Assembly: GCA_032718475.1 (NCBI GenBank)
Contig: JAUCBJ010006660.1
Coordinates: forward strand, 1 to 64,000
DNA length: 64,000 bases
Source of the DNA: Nemertoderma westbladi
Taxonomy: Eukaryota > Xenacoelomorpha > Nemertodermatida > Nemertodermatidae
Direction: 5' to 3'
The first letter of the stretch is position 1; every line of letters begins with the position of its first letter. The position numbers and the translations under genes were made by a program. This document shows positions 29,541-41,100 of the stretch, in pieces. The notes under the pieces were generated by a model. It saw nothing but the letters and a program-made list of their open reading frames with translations. It ran no database searches and was not told the DNA's origin.

Positions 29541-30265
29541 TCAAACTTGTTGTTTTTCGGCAGGTGCCAATTTTGGTGCCAGCACCAAATTTTGAAATAT
29601 GTCAAATTTGTAAATTGATTGTTTGAATCTTTTTTTGCGCAATAGGGGTTTTTTGGGGTTCTGATTTCGGTGGAATATAGCCAGTTGCACCAGGAGTATC
29701 AAACTTGTATTTTTCGGCGCGGTGTGCAAAATTTGGTGGCAGCACGAAATTTTGAAAATCCATTCAATAGTTAAATTGATTGTTACAACTTATTTATCGC
29801 GTTTTAGAGGTTTATGGCGGTTATGAATTCAATGAAATTAATAATTATCTAACTAGACATCTCAAACTTGTATTTTTCGGAAGTAGGTGCAAAATTTGGT
29901 GCTATAGCACCAAATTTTTAAAACCAGAAAATATATCAATCGATTGTATCACCTTGTTTCTTGCGTTATACGGGTTTGTAATGGTTCTGAATTCAATGGA
30001 ATATGTAAAAATTCCATAAGAGTTTTCAAACCTGTATTTTTCGACGGGGGGTGAAAATTGTTGTGCCAGCACCAAATTTTTGAAAATAAGCAAATTGATT
30101 AATAGATAGTATCATCTTGTTTCTTGCGTTATACTGGTTTATGGTGGTCCTGAATCCGATGGAATCAATATAAACCGCACTGGACATCTCAAACTTGTAC
30201 TTTTTGGTAATGGGTACGAAATTTGGTGCTAGCACCAAAATTTGCCAGATTACTGCTGTGACTAC
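29541..30265. repeat. ~163-bp tandem repeat, five units
   Basis: The word TCAAACTTGT (or TCAAACCTGT) recurs at 29541, 29699, 29862, 30026 and 30189, spacing 158, 163, 164 and 163 bases. Each unit contains a GGTGC...AGCACCAAATTT palindrome-like core and an AATTGATTG...TTTCTTGCGTTATA segment. The copies are diverged but clearly share one unit. No coding potential. Confidence 0.85.
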
Positions 30266-30296
30266 ATGATTACATTATGACTGTATGTATCACTAC

Positions 30297-31630
30297 ATTG
30301 CTCGGTGGAATTTCTTTAAATTTTGTGAAATATGAACACTGAAGTATATAGAAACATATTATGGACAAAAATTTCAAAATTAATTTATGATTACTTACTA
30401 TAGCCAACTTGCATAGCAACATAGGTTTTCCATAGCAACCATAAAGTTTTACATGGTATTCTAAGCAAAAACAAGTTTCCTTCATCAGTATAATGCTTTC
30501 CATAGCAACGGCTGGTTTTGCATAGCAACGGAAAGTTTTACATAGCAACGACGAATTAACCATTAGCAACCTGGAACATATCTTAGCAATGGTGCGTTTT
30601 TGACAGCAATAAACAAGTTTTATTCTTAGAGTGTTACATATGAGAGGCAATACATCCTTAGCAACAGCGATATTTGCTACGAAGAATTTTGCTCTGATTG
30701 TGTAATTTTTTGCGTAACTACGACGAATTTAGTATTTATCAAAACAACGTAATGTTTATATAGCAATATAACAAATTTATATAACAAAGATAACAATTAA
30801 TAAATCTATTAAAGTTTTTCGCATTGACAATTGCAAAGTTCTGTACACTTCCAATTTTCAATTTTGCAAGCACATCTTGTGCCACATCCTTTCTTACTCT
30901 TTCAACCACACTTCACTAATTCCTTGTATGCTTTGGAAGCAATTGGAAGTATATTCCAGACAGGATTCCAAGATTGTGTTCCATCATCAAGTGACCATCC
31001 AAAGCTATATATTTGATATGCTTATTGAAATGACGCACATCCAAGGAATTCGATACAGTAGGCCATAATTTATGGTTCGGTAGCTAGTGCAACGCTGTTG
31101 ACATAACTACAGAATTGGAAGAGTAAATCTTCATTTACTACACTCCATATTAATGTTTAACACCTATAAATCAAACTGAAAACCTTATGTTATTTTGAAA
31201 AAATTCCCAATATCACTACCAAATTCGACAGTAGAGCAAAATTCCTCGTAGCTATGCAAAAATCGCTGTTGCTAAGGATGTATTGCCTCTCATATATAAC
31301 ACTCTAAGAAAAAAACTTGTTTATTGCTCTCAAAAACGCACCTTTGCTATCATATGTTCCAGGTTTCTATGCTAAATTCGTCGTTGCTATGTAAAATTTT
31401 CCGTTGCTATGCAAAACCCGCCGTTGCTATGGAAAGCATTATACTGATGCAGGAAACTTGTTTTTGCTTAGAATACCATGAAAAACGTTATGGTTGCTAT
31501 GGAAAAACTATGTTGGTATGCAAGTATAGTAAGTAATCATAAATTAATTTTGAAATTTTTGTCCATAATATGTTTCTATATACTTCAGTGTTCATATTTC
31601 ACAAAATTTTAAGAAATTCCACTCAGCAAT
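30297..31630. repeat. Foldback element: ~400-bp inverted repeat arms
   Basis: Positions 30297-30695 and 31233-31630 are inverted copies (the left starts ATTGCTCGGTGGAATTTC; the right ends in its complement near GAAATTCCACTCAGCAAT), separated by about 540 bases without a gene. The arms contain repeated CATAGCAAC words spaced about 25-45 bases. The structure resembles a foldback or large MITE-like element. Confidence 0.85.
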
Positions 31631-32269
31631 TAGTGTATAAGAGGAAAATCTCCCGTTGCTATGGTCATGAGTAATTATTTATATTTAAAAAATAGCTATG
31701 ATAGACCCCAGATATATATTTTTCAAATCAAGAAAATTATTACCTTCTAAATATGAAAATATGAAAAGAATTAGAAAGCGGAAGTGCATAAATAATGAAA
31801 CATACTCGTTGCTACTCGTTGCTCTGTTCTAGTGGTCAGAGACCTCTACTGTGCAATGAGGAACTAAGATATATGCAATTATGCATATGATCAAAGTTGA
31901 TGTGTACTGAACATGTTTTTTTACAATATTTTGTCCACATTCCAAATGTTATCGATAACCATGGCAACAGAGGCAAACTTGAATGGTCGGCATGGCAACA
32001 TGTAAGAAACTAGATCCAAAATTGAATTTTTTTAGATAGTTTGGAACTATATTAAATTTGGCAGAATATATTTAGTGACTTGTGACCATGGTTACAGGAC
32101 TAACGCAGGTCCATTTAAATTGGTCCACTTCTATAAGTCAAGAGGGTCTCAGGATAATATATTTATAATGTTAGATGATTTTTCAAAATGGGGAACAATT
32201 ATTAATCAATGGTTTTATATTTTTCGGATATTTACTGAAAATCGGCATTTGAAACTCATTTTTGAAACA

Positions 32270-32283
32270 GTTGCCATGGCAAC
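32270..32283. promoter_or_regulatory. Perfect RFX X-box palindrome
   Basis: GTTGCCATGGCAAC is a perfect 14-bp palindrome identical to the idealised RFX-factor X-box. Further half sites (AGCAAC, GGCAAC) are plentiful in the 30400-32300 region. Whether it is bound is unknown. Confidence 0.6.
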
Positions 32284-32649
32284 CGAGTTTTACAAATGAC
32301 GTCAATGGAATCTCTGACACTGATATATGGGGGGTAGGTCAAGGTTAGAAGACTGTAGCTTTATTGGAAAGTGGACTTTTATAAATAACCTCCTGTTGTC
32401 ATGGTAATATGGGACCGATAAATAATGTTGCAAAGTTGGTTCCCCTTAAAAAATTAAAGGTATGGTAATTATCTATGGTAAAGGTATGCCAATTATCTTT
32501 CTGGTTACGATAATGTTGTGGCTTACGCCCCCCGTCATCCGTCCTATATGTGCCATTTCATTCGAGTCAATCAGTTGATCAGTTGATAGTGACTTACAAT
32601 CATTTTCCCGCTCAACTAACTTACCTTTAAAAATAATTCAAGTTCTTGG

Positions 32650-33001
32650 CGACAAAGGGGGAGTTTACGATGACTCTACGCCCCATCTAAGACCATATAT
32701 TCCGTTAACATTACGACGCCAAATTTTGTGACAGTATTCACAATTTATCCCATCCAGCTCCCTAAGAATCGTCACATTTAGTTGCCGCTCCTTTTATATG
32801 GCCAGGTGTTAAAAAGCAGGTAAAAGTTTGGGCTATCGAATGTCAGCATTGCCAAACTTGTAAAATTATACGCCATATTAAAACTCCAATAAACATAATA
32901 CCTACCTCTTCTAGGTTAGACACCGTGCATATAGATATCGTAGGACTATTACCTCAATCCAATGGCTGTAAATACTTATTCACAGCGGTAATGGTTCTAG
33001 A
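32650..33001 (+). pseudogene. Decayed Gypsy pol: integrase zinc domain
   Basis: Broken frames encode DSTPHLRPYIPLTLR, then WPGVKKQVKVWAIECQHCQTCK (the C-C half of the HHCC zinc site), then SRLDTVHIDIVGLLP (first catalytic Asp) and GCKYLFTAVM. It is cut at about 33001 by a non-LTR insertion and resumes at 34958. Confidence 0.82.
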
Positions 33002-34957
33002 ACAAATAGTAAAAATATCATTCCTGGGTGGAATGATCTGATTAGGCAACATTATGATGCATCTCGCGATACATTCTCTCTGTGGCGTGAGGCGGGACGA
33101 CCCCGATCTGGCCCAATTTTCGATCTGAAAAGGCGAGCGGACTTGCGTTTTAAATACGCTGTCCGTGCAGCCAAAAATAACGAAAACAAAATTCGTTGCG
33201 AAATGTTAGCTAAAAAACTGTCTGGTAAAAATACTCGTGACTTTTGGAAAGAAATTAAAAAAATTAACAATTGTAATACTCCATTACCAACTTCGATTGA
33301 TGGTACTACAGGTACTGCAGAGATTGCTGAGATGTGGCGTAAACATTATTATGATCTTTTTAATTGCTTAAAGCGCACAACCAATAATTTACACTGTTCC
33401 GATAATATTAATTACGAAGATATGTGTGTTAGTGCTGAGGAGGTTCGTAGTAATATTGAGTCTTTATCAAATAATAAATCTTGTGGTTTAGACGGCATAT
33501 TTGCAGAACATTTAAAGTACAGTAGCAGTATACTATATGAAATTTTAGCAACTTTATTTACGAGTTTCTTTGTTCATGGTTATCTTCCTAATAACTTAAT
33601 ATCTGTTATATTGGTGCCGATAATTAAAGATAAAACAGCTAAAATTAACAGTAAAGATAATTACAGACCGATAGCGTTAGCAAGCATCATTTCAAAGGTA
33701 ATGGAAAAAATAATACTGCATAGGATAGAACCTAATCTAAAAACAACGCATAATCAATTTGGTTTTAAAAGTAAATTAGGTACCGATATGTGCATATTTT
33801 CCCTGAAAGAAATGATATACAAATACAGACAGTTACAATCTACTATGTTTGTCACTTTCTTGGACGCCTCTAAGGCATTTGATAGAATAAACCATGATGT
33901 GCTTTTTGGTACTCTAATTAAACGGGGGGTTCCCCAATATATAGTGCGATTAATAATTTTCTGGTATGTTCATCAAACATTTTGTGTTAGGTGGGGCCCA
34001 AATGTTTCAGCTTCTTTCACCGTTTCTAACGGAGTAAGACAGGGTGGAATACTGAGCCCTTTCCTATTTAACATTTATATGAATATATTATCTACTAAAT
34101 TAAATAGCTGCAATATAGGGTGTCTTATGTATCATACATTATGCAATAATATTTTGTATGCTGATGATTTAGTTTTATTGTCTCCGTCTGTAAAAGGTAT
34201 GCAAAAACTGCTGAAATTGTGCTCTGAGTTTGGAGACGAATATGATGTAATTTTCAACGCAACAAAAAGTGCTACTTTATATATTCGATCAAAATCTCAA
34301 ATATCGTGGAATTTTCCTTCATTTAAAATAGGCAATATTACTCTTCCAATCAAAAAAGAATATAAATATTTAGGACATTATATTACCAATACACTATCTG
34401 ATGATAGAGATATTTTACGACAACGTAGGAAACTATATATGCAGGCAAATAGTTTGAAACGCAGATTTTTTATGTGTTCAAATGATATTAAGCAACGTTT
34501 ATTTCAATCCTATTGTACGCCGATGTATACAGCTCACTTATGGTGCAATTATACTAAAACTGTATATAATAAATTTACAACATCATATAATAATACATTT
34601 CGAATTCTTATGGGATATCCCAAAAATTGTAGTGCCTCAGAAATGTTTTTATTTAATCGTTTGCCTAGTTGTGCTGCTGTGATTCGTAATCTCATTTATA
34701 ATTTCATTGTTAGGATCGATAAATCATCTAATACTATTATCTCCAGCTGTTCTACATCTGATTGTATATATTTTTCCCCATTGCGACGGTTTTGGATGAC
34801 TGAATTACATATTAATTTTTAAATTGCCGAAGCTGTTATATATTAATTCCGTAAATTCTGGTAAATAACGCTTATATTTATTGGTTGTTTGGTGATGGTG
34901 GTGTAGTAATGTTATGGTGCAAAGTGGACTTCGTGTTCAGAATATACACAATATATA
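33002..34957 (+). mobile_element. CR1/Jockey-like non-LTR insertion
   Basis: A non-LTR copy truncated at the 5' side: it begins in the endonuclease-RT linker (PGWNDLIRQHYDASRDTFSLWR) and ends with a TATAGATAGATA-like tail directly before the resumption of Gypsy integrase (DRYTRWPE-like). A TAGA repeat at the junction may be a short target duplication or part of the tail. Confidence 0.82.
33143..34822 (+). CDS. Reverse transcriptase of CR1/Jockey-like element, 559 aa
   Basis: An intact 559-aa ORF, AT-rich in codon use. Visible RT blocks: DNYRPIALASIISKVMEK, NQFGFKSKLGTDMCIFSL, FLDASKAFDRINHDVLF (motif A), VSNGVRQGGILSPFLFNIY (motif B), LYADDLVLLSPS (catalytic), EYKYLGHYI. The C-terminus has the usual YNNTFRILMGYP segment. 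The open frame extends upstream of the Met at 33143 into the linker, so the natural start is missing and no endonuclease domain is present. The intact RT frame suggests a fairly recent insertion. Confidence 0.88.
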   Translation: MRFKYAVRAAKNNENKIRCEMLAKKLSGKNTRDFWKEIKKINNCNTPLPTSIDGTTGTAEIAEMWRKHYYDLFNCLKRTTNNLHCSDNINYEDMCVSAEEVRSNIESLSNNKSCGLDGIFAEHLKYSSSILYEILATLFTSFFVHGYLPNNLISVILVPIIKDKTAKINSKDNYRPIALASIISKVMEKIILHRIEPNLKTTHNQFGFKSKLGTDMCIFSLKEMIYKYRQLQSTMFVTFLDASKAFDRINHDVLFGTLIKRGVPQYIVRLIIFWYVHQTFCVRWGPNVSASFTVSNGVRQGGILSPFLFNIYMNILSTKLNSCNIGCLMYHTLCNNILYADDLVLLSPSVKGMQKLLKLCSEFGDEYDVIFNATKSATLYIRSKSQISWNFPSFKIGNITLPIKKEYKYLGHYITNTLSDDRDILRQRRKLYMQANSLKRRFFMCSNDIKQRLFQSYCTPMYTAHLWCNYTKTVYNKFTTSYNNTFRILMGYPKNCSASEMFLFNRLPSCAAVIRNLIYNFIVRIDKSSNTIISSCSTSDCIYFSPLRRFWMTELHINF

Positions 34958-35690
34958 GATAGATACACCAGATGGCCCGAAGTAGTACCTTTAAGAAATA
35001 TAACTGCAGATACAGTAGCTACTGCTATCTTAAATTCTTGGATAAGTCGATTCGGTATTCCTCGCAAATTAGTTACCGACCGCGGTTCACAATTTGAATC
35101 AGCTTTATTCTCCGCTTTGATTTCACAATTAGGAATTGATCGCGCACGTACTACTGCATATCACCCTTCCTGTAATGGCCTTGTCGAACGTTTTCATAGG
35201 AGTCTTAAAGCATCACTTAGGGCAAAATGTTGCAGTAGAACATGGGGTAGAGAACTACCTTTAGTGCTTTTAGGTTTGCGATCCGCAATAGGAGTACATG
35301 GATTTTCTCCGGCCGCATTGATGTACGGAACTGAATTACTCCTCCCAGGTCAATATTTTCTACCTGAATCAAATACCTTAGACCAAACGTTGCCCTATTT
35401 TGTTGAAAATTTATTCCGGTGGAAAGTTGATAAATTTAACCCACCAGAGAGAAAACATTTGACTAAATCATACATTCCACAATCGCTTGAGAACGCTACA
35501 CACGTGTGGGTTCGAGATCCTATTAAGCGATCTTCACTAAATCCTTTATACAAAGGACCTTAAGAAATAATTAGTAAAACAGCGAAAACAGTCAAAATTA
35601 AAATTCATAATGGTGAAGAAACATTGTCTCTAGATAGAATAAAGCCTCAAAGTAGTCAAACCTCAAAAACTAGACGATCGCAATAATAAT
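34958..35690 (+). pseudogene. Decayed Gypsy pol: integrase core and C-terminus
   Basis: Continues the integrase after the non-LTR insertion: RWPEVVPLRNITADTVA, FGIPRKLVTDRGSQFES (second catalytic Asp), TTAYHPSCNGLVERFHRSLK (Glu) and HVWVRDPIKRSSLNPLYKGP. The frame is open from about 35045 to the TAA at 35563; a stop replaces the residue after KGP, and coding-like sequence continues to about 35690 (ETLSLDRIKPQ). Confidence 0.88.
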
Positions 35691-36387
35691 GTTATTAAGA
35701 ACACAGTAACTTTTAGGTTATAGTAAACTTTTATTTTTGAGTTATATCTCATTAGGTTCCGTCATACTTTAATGAGCCTTTAATGATACTCTAGTTTATA
35801 TCATATTTAGTGTAAATATTTATTTAATAATGTGCTCCGCAATTAGGAAGCGCAATAATTTTTCTTGTCCGTTTAAATCCTTTTTTTGTCCTTTTTTTTT
35901 TACTTTATATGTCCTCCAGAAATCTACCGTTGGGTTCCTTGCTACCGGTTTCTCTACTGCTGTTCTCTTAGGCTATACCGGTATTAGTATATATAGAGCA
36001 CTATTTTGCAGTATTGCATTGTATGTAGGTATAAAGCATATATGCCTTAGAAATAATTATACTGTCTGACTGTATTTTACTACATTACAGCATTAGGTGC
36101 TGACTCAATGATTCTGTGATATGTACAGTTGTAAATATGATAGGCCTAATTGCTGAATTGTGATAAAGTAGTCCATAGTACAGTATAAGTCGTTTTGTTT
36201 TATTCACTGTTCAACTTTCTCCTGTTTTATTATGTGCAGTTTTGTTTATACGCTTCTATGACAGCGGTGTCTCCACCCACATAATATAATAATAATAATG
36301 ATAAAGGTAATTTATTAATTACGCTAATTTCAGAATTTTAGTACCGGTACCGGTTTTACATAGTTTATTGTTATATTCATGACATAG
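35691..36387. other. Non-coding spacer
   Basis: No gene was seen. The left part may be the 3' UTR/LTR of the decayed Gypsy element, but I found no match with the region preceding the gag at 18357. Confidence 0.4.
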
Positions 36388-37620
36388 TTTATTGTTTTGG
36401 TTAGAAAATCCCGCCTCTGTAACATGCTCCTTTCCCAGATTTGGTAAAGTGACCGTTTATTGTTTTGGTTAGAAAGGCCCGCCTCTGTAACCTGCTCCTT
36501 TCCTTCATTTGGTAAAGTGACTGTTTATTGTTTGGTTAGAAAATCCCGCCTCTGTAACCCGCTCCTTTCCCTCAATTAGTTAAATGATCGTTTGTTGTTT
36601 TGGTTAGAAAATCCCGCCTCTGTAACCTGCTCCTTTCCCTGATTTGGTAAAGTGACCGTTTATTGTTTTGGTTAGAAAGGCCCGCCTCTGTAACCTGCTC
36701 CTTTCCTTCATTTGGTAAAGTGACTGTTTATTGTTTTGGTTAGAAAATCCGGCCTCTGTAACCCGCCCCTTTCCCTCAATTAGTTAAATGATCGTTTATT
36801 GTTTTGGTTAGAAAATCCCGCCTCTGTAACCTGCTCCTTTCCCACAATTAGTTAAGTGATCGTTTATTGTTTTGGTTAGAAAATCCCGCCTCTGTAACCT
36901 GCTCCTTTCCCCGATTTGGTAAAGTGATCGTTTATTGTTTTGGTTAGAAAAGCCCGCCTCTTTAACCTGCTCCTTTCCCTCAATTGGTAATGTTATCGTT
37001 TATTGTTTTGGTTAGAAAAGACCATCTATGTAACCTGCTCCTTTCCTTCATTTGGTAAAGTGATTGTTTATTGCTTTGGTTAGAAAATCCCGCCTCTGTA
37101 ACCCGCCCCTTTCCCTCAATTAGTTAAATGATCGTTTATTGTTTTGGTTAGAAAATCCCGCCTCTGTAACCTGCTCCTTTCCCTCAATTAGTTAAGTGAT
37201 CGTTTATTGTTTGGTTAGAAAATCCCGCCTCTGTAACCTGCTCCTTTCCCTGATTTGGTAAAGTGATCGTTTATTGTTTTGGTTAGAAAAGCCCGCCTCT
37301 TTAACCTGCACCTTTCCCTCAATTGGTAATGTTATCGTTTATTGTTTTGGTTAGAAAAGACCATCTCTGTAACCTGCTCCTTTCCTTCATTTGGTAAAGT
37401 GATTGTTTATTGTTTTGGTTAGAAATTCCCGCCTCTGTAACGCTCCTTTCCCTGATTTGGTAAAGTGACCGTTTATTGTTTTGGTTAGAAAGGCCAGCCT
37501 CTGTAACCTGCTCCTTTTCCTTCATTTGGTAAAGTGACTGTTTATTGTTTTGGTTAGAAAATCCGGTCTCTCTATCCTGCTCCTTTCCATCAATTGGTAA
37601 TTGCTTTTGGCTATAAAATG
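36388..37620. repeat. 68-bp satellite, about 18 units, higher-order structure
   Basis: Each unit reads TTTATTGTTTTGGTTAGAAAA, then CCGCCTCTGTAACC, GCTCCTTTCC, and a variable end. Ends fall into types (GATTTGGTAAAGTGACCG; TTCATTTGGTAAAGTGACTG; CTCAATTAGTTAAATGATCG; CAATTAGTTAAGTGATCG; CTCAATTGGTAATGTTATCG). The order of types repeats as a five-unit block (units 6-10 and 11-15), showing duplication in groups. No genes lie inside. Confidence 0.93.
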
Positions 37621-38142
37621 AGTGTTTTGCTACGTCATGTGGTAATCAATTATAGACAACAACCACAAACTATTAAAAATTATTATTAGTCTTTTACCAC
37701 AGGCGCATATGGAAATCTATCCCATAGACTATAAATCATGTAATTGTGAATGTTTTGGCACAGGCATAGTGAAACCAACTGTCCGACAGACCAGAAATCA
37801 ACAAATTTTAAATGTTTAGGCATAGGCATGTTGAAATCAACTGTCTAATAATCCAGAAATCAGCAGTCTGACAGTTTGAAGAAATACATACATAAAAAGT
37901 CATTAAAAGACAACAAAAGTCATTAAAGGGACAACAAAAGTCATTATGCACAATTCGTAAAAAAGGGAGGACAAAAAAGTCAAATAAAAGGACATAAAAA
38001 ATCACTGCCATTAGGAAGGGGGGTCATGTTGAGTAACCAATATGTAATGTAATCAGGGTCTATTGACCCAGGGTTTGGTCCAGAAAGGTCATCAGCAAAG
38101 GGACCCAGAGAATTGTTGGCCGCTCTCTCTCCGTTGGGGGGT
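37621..38142. other. Non-coding stretch; short repeats and an inverted element A fragment
   Basis: AAAGTCATTAAA/GACAACA words recur with about 20-base spacing at 37896-37950. Positions 38045-38142 are the inverted copy of an internal part of element A (about 38760-38860), part of the older fragment into which the full-length copy inserted. Confidence 0.65.
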
Positions 38143-38153
38143 GAGACAGGCTG
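38143..38153. repeat. 11-bp target duplication GAGACAGGCTG (left)
   Basis: Identical to 41924-41934; it brackets the full-length element A copy exactly. Confidence 0.92.
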
Positions 38154-41100
38154 GCATTACAGGCATTTCATGGTCAGGTCAGGTATTCTAGGTCATTGAT
38201 CAAGAAAACTTGCCACCTCCATGCAGCATAAAGGAGGTGCCACCTGTAGCTGCATAGACCCTCTTACTAGGGCAAATCTGGTCCTGTAACTAGGACCCCC
38301 TTCGTTCTGGGATAAGGACGCCCTTGGTCCTGGATTAAGGACCCATATACTTGGCTGCAGGGGTATATGGCCTGACCAGGCAGATGGTGATCTACCAATG
38401 GCTGGTCAGGAGTAGAGTGTTCTCATGTCCACTCTGAGAGCACTTCACTGCGACCTGCACCTGGCAGCAAGGGTACAGGGCATGACCCAGCAGATGAGCT
38501 GCAACAGCCAATGGTGGGTCATGTGCGCCAGAGTAGATATGGGTGATGGGCCTCATATCTGACTCCATTGCGACACCCACCCTGTGGAATGGCAAACCAG
38601 GGTGCGGTATTTGCCCCGAGAGCTGACTCGGCAAAAAAGCACCCCCCAACCCCCACTATGGATTACATTAGCAATGCGGAGGTCCGGCCACTAGAGGCCA
38701 GTGGAATTACCGGACACAATCGGCCTCACAGGCGTCAGTTAACTCCTGACCGGCTGCCTGTCTCACCCCCTACTGGAGAGAGAGCAGCCAACAATTCTTT
38801 GAGTCCCTTTCCTGATGACCTTTCTGGCCCAAACCCTGGGTCACCAGGGAGGCCAGATTGTGATGGGGAGAGGGATTCTGGAGTTGGAGGCTACTCTCAT
38901 GTTCCACCCCGACCAACAAAGCCATTGGTGAATCTGAGGCAAGTTACTAGACTAGCCTCAGTAAACACCCTAACACTCGGGTCCCCAATGCGACAAGGTG
39001 AGCTGACTGCCTTGGCAGATAAACTTTCTCTTAGCGCAGTGGGTGTTCAAGAGCACCGAATGCAGACTGGACAGACTGATGAGGTTCTGATTAAGGACAT
39101 GGGGGGCGGTTGGCGACTCGCCCTCGCGTCAGCAGATGATAGTGGCAATGGTGGAATTGGTCTATTGATGAATCCAACTGCACATGCAGCATTGGACAAA
39201 ATTGACCAAATCTCTAACCGCATCATCCGTTGCCACTTCTCATGTTCTGGAAGACTGGCTAAGAAGTTTCCTAAGGTGGTTCTGATTGTGTGCTACTCTC
39301 CAACTAGTGTTGCCCCTGTAGAGGAGGTGGAAAATTTCTACCACAATCTACAAGCAGCTACTGATGGAGTGGATCAGCATGCATTCTTAACATTCCTGGG
39401 AGACTTTAATGCAAGTCTGCATCAATCACCTACATCGCCCTGGGTCTATAGCAATAGTGTTAACCGAAATTCTGTCCATCTTCAGGATTTTATCTCTGGA
39501 AATGGATGGTTTTCGGCTGGAACCCAGTTCAAGAAGCGAACTGGAAAGCTATGGACTCATAGTGGACCCAGTGGTCACAAGTCCCAGATAGACCATATTC
39601 TGTTTCGTAGGAAATACAGGAGCTCTATACAAGACTGTAATGCATTTACACTTCGACCCTTCTCCAGTGATCACCGCCTTATTGTGGCCAAGGTAAGACT
39701 TAGTCTGCGTGCTAGCAGAACAACGAAATCTGCCTTGCCGCGGCATGACTGGTCCTCTCTGTTGCAACAGCGAAGTGTGAGATCCAGCTTCACACTACAG
39801 CTGAGCAACAGGTATGAGGCTCTTGCCTCTGAGGCGGCAGATCACTGTGAGGGCTATACTGCCTTTACAGAAGCAGTTAAGTTAGCAGCTGCAAAAACAG
39901 TTCCTGTATACCCTCGAAACAGGAAAAGGGCCCCCTGGACTGACAACAAAATTCAGAAGTGCCGAAATGACCTTCATAAGGCGCAGAAAGAGTCCCGACT
40001 CAAACAGACTACAGCGGCCAAGAATGCAGTTAAGGCTGCATCTAGGTCCCTGAACAGGCAGTACTCTGTTAATCTACAGGAGCTAATAAACCAACAGGTT
40101 GATGCCATCAATGATGCTGACGACAGCAGGCAATCATCCCAGGCATGGAAATCAATCAATCTGCTTACTGGGCGGAAAAGCCAACAAACCACCAAGGTTA
40201 AGGCTGAATCACCAGCCGATCGCCTCAATGGTTGGAAAGCCCACTTTGAAAAGCTCCTCAATAATGACAGGGTATTGCCTGATAACTTTATAGAAGTAAA
40301 AGTGTCTGAGTCTGTACTCCCAGATATTCCCATTGGCGATATCTCCTTTGCAGAAGTGAAGGCTGCTGCAAAGAGCATTAAGACCAATCGTGCCAGTGGA
40401 GTAGATGGTGTTCCCCCTGAGGTCTTTAAAATACCTGAGTGTTTAAAGCTCATCTATCCCATCATAGTAGACATGTACCGAACAACAAGAGTCCCACAAG
40501 AAATGAAAACAAATAAGTTGGTGCCAGTTCCCAAGAAGGGCAACCTAACACTCTATGGTTCTTTTCGGGGAATCTCATTGATCTCGATTGCTGCAAAGCT
40601 ATACAATAGGATTCTATTAAATCGCATCAGGGATCCCATTGAGAGACTGCTCCATGGAAATCAGAATGGGTTCCGTAAAGGTCGTGGGACCATGGAGCCC
40701 ATTTTGGCACTTAGAAGGATAATTGAAGAATTATCAAAAAAGAAAGACAGGCATCTGGCTGTTATCTTTGTTGACTTCTTCAAAGCCTTTGATTCAGTCT
40801 CTCGCTCACGTATGTTCAGCATACTTTCATTATATGGGATTCCTGATGAAATTATTGCAGCAATCAGATCAGTATACGATGGTTCCACAACATTTGTGTC
40901 TACTTTTGACGGTGACACAGAACCATTTGAAGTGTTATGGGGCGTCCTCCAAGGAGACACACTTGCACCATTCTTGTTCATTATTGTGGTTGACTATGTT
41001 CTACGCATGTCCTTAGATCATCATAATGATGATGGGGTGATGATAACTCCACCTACTGGCTCCAGAAGTCGAGGAAATCCTGCCAAGTACCTAACTGATC

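Larger units (their letters stand above)
29216..32640. mobile_element. Composite insertion: tandem 163-bp repeat plus foldback element
   Basis: A 3.4-kb non-coding insertion between the RNase H and integrase parts of the Gypsy remnant. It contains homopolymer G and C runs (29217-29255), five tandem units, a long inverted repeat and a zone rich in CATAGCAAC/CATGGCAAC words. No transposase or RT is encoded. The right limit (about 32640) is placed where Gypsy coding resumes with CDDSTPHLRPY-like sequence; exact ends and a target duplication were not found. Confidence 0.65.

Noticed and set aside
30270-30650. 126-aa minus-strand ORF in the foldback arm
   Set aside because: It is built from the repeated CATAGCAAC words, which translate to a repetitive Cys/Tyr-rich string; the mirrored frame in the other arm is broken.
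36388-37620. CRISPR-like array of regular repeats
   Set aside because: The variable part is a limited set of recurring end types within a 68-bp tandem satellite; there are no unique spacers, no cas genes, and the context is an animal genome.
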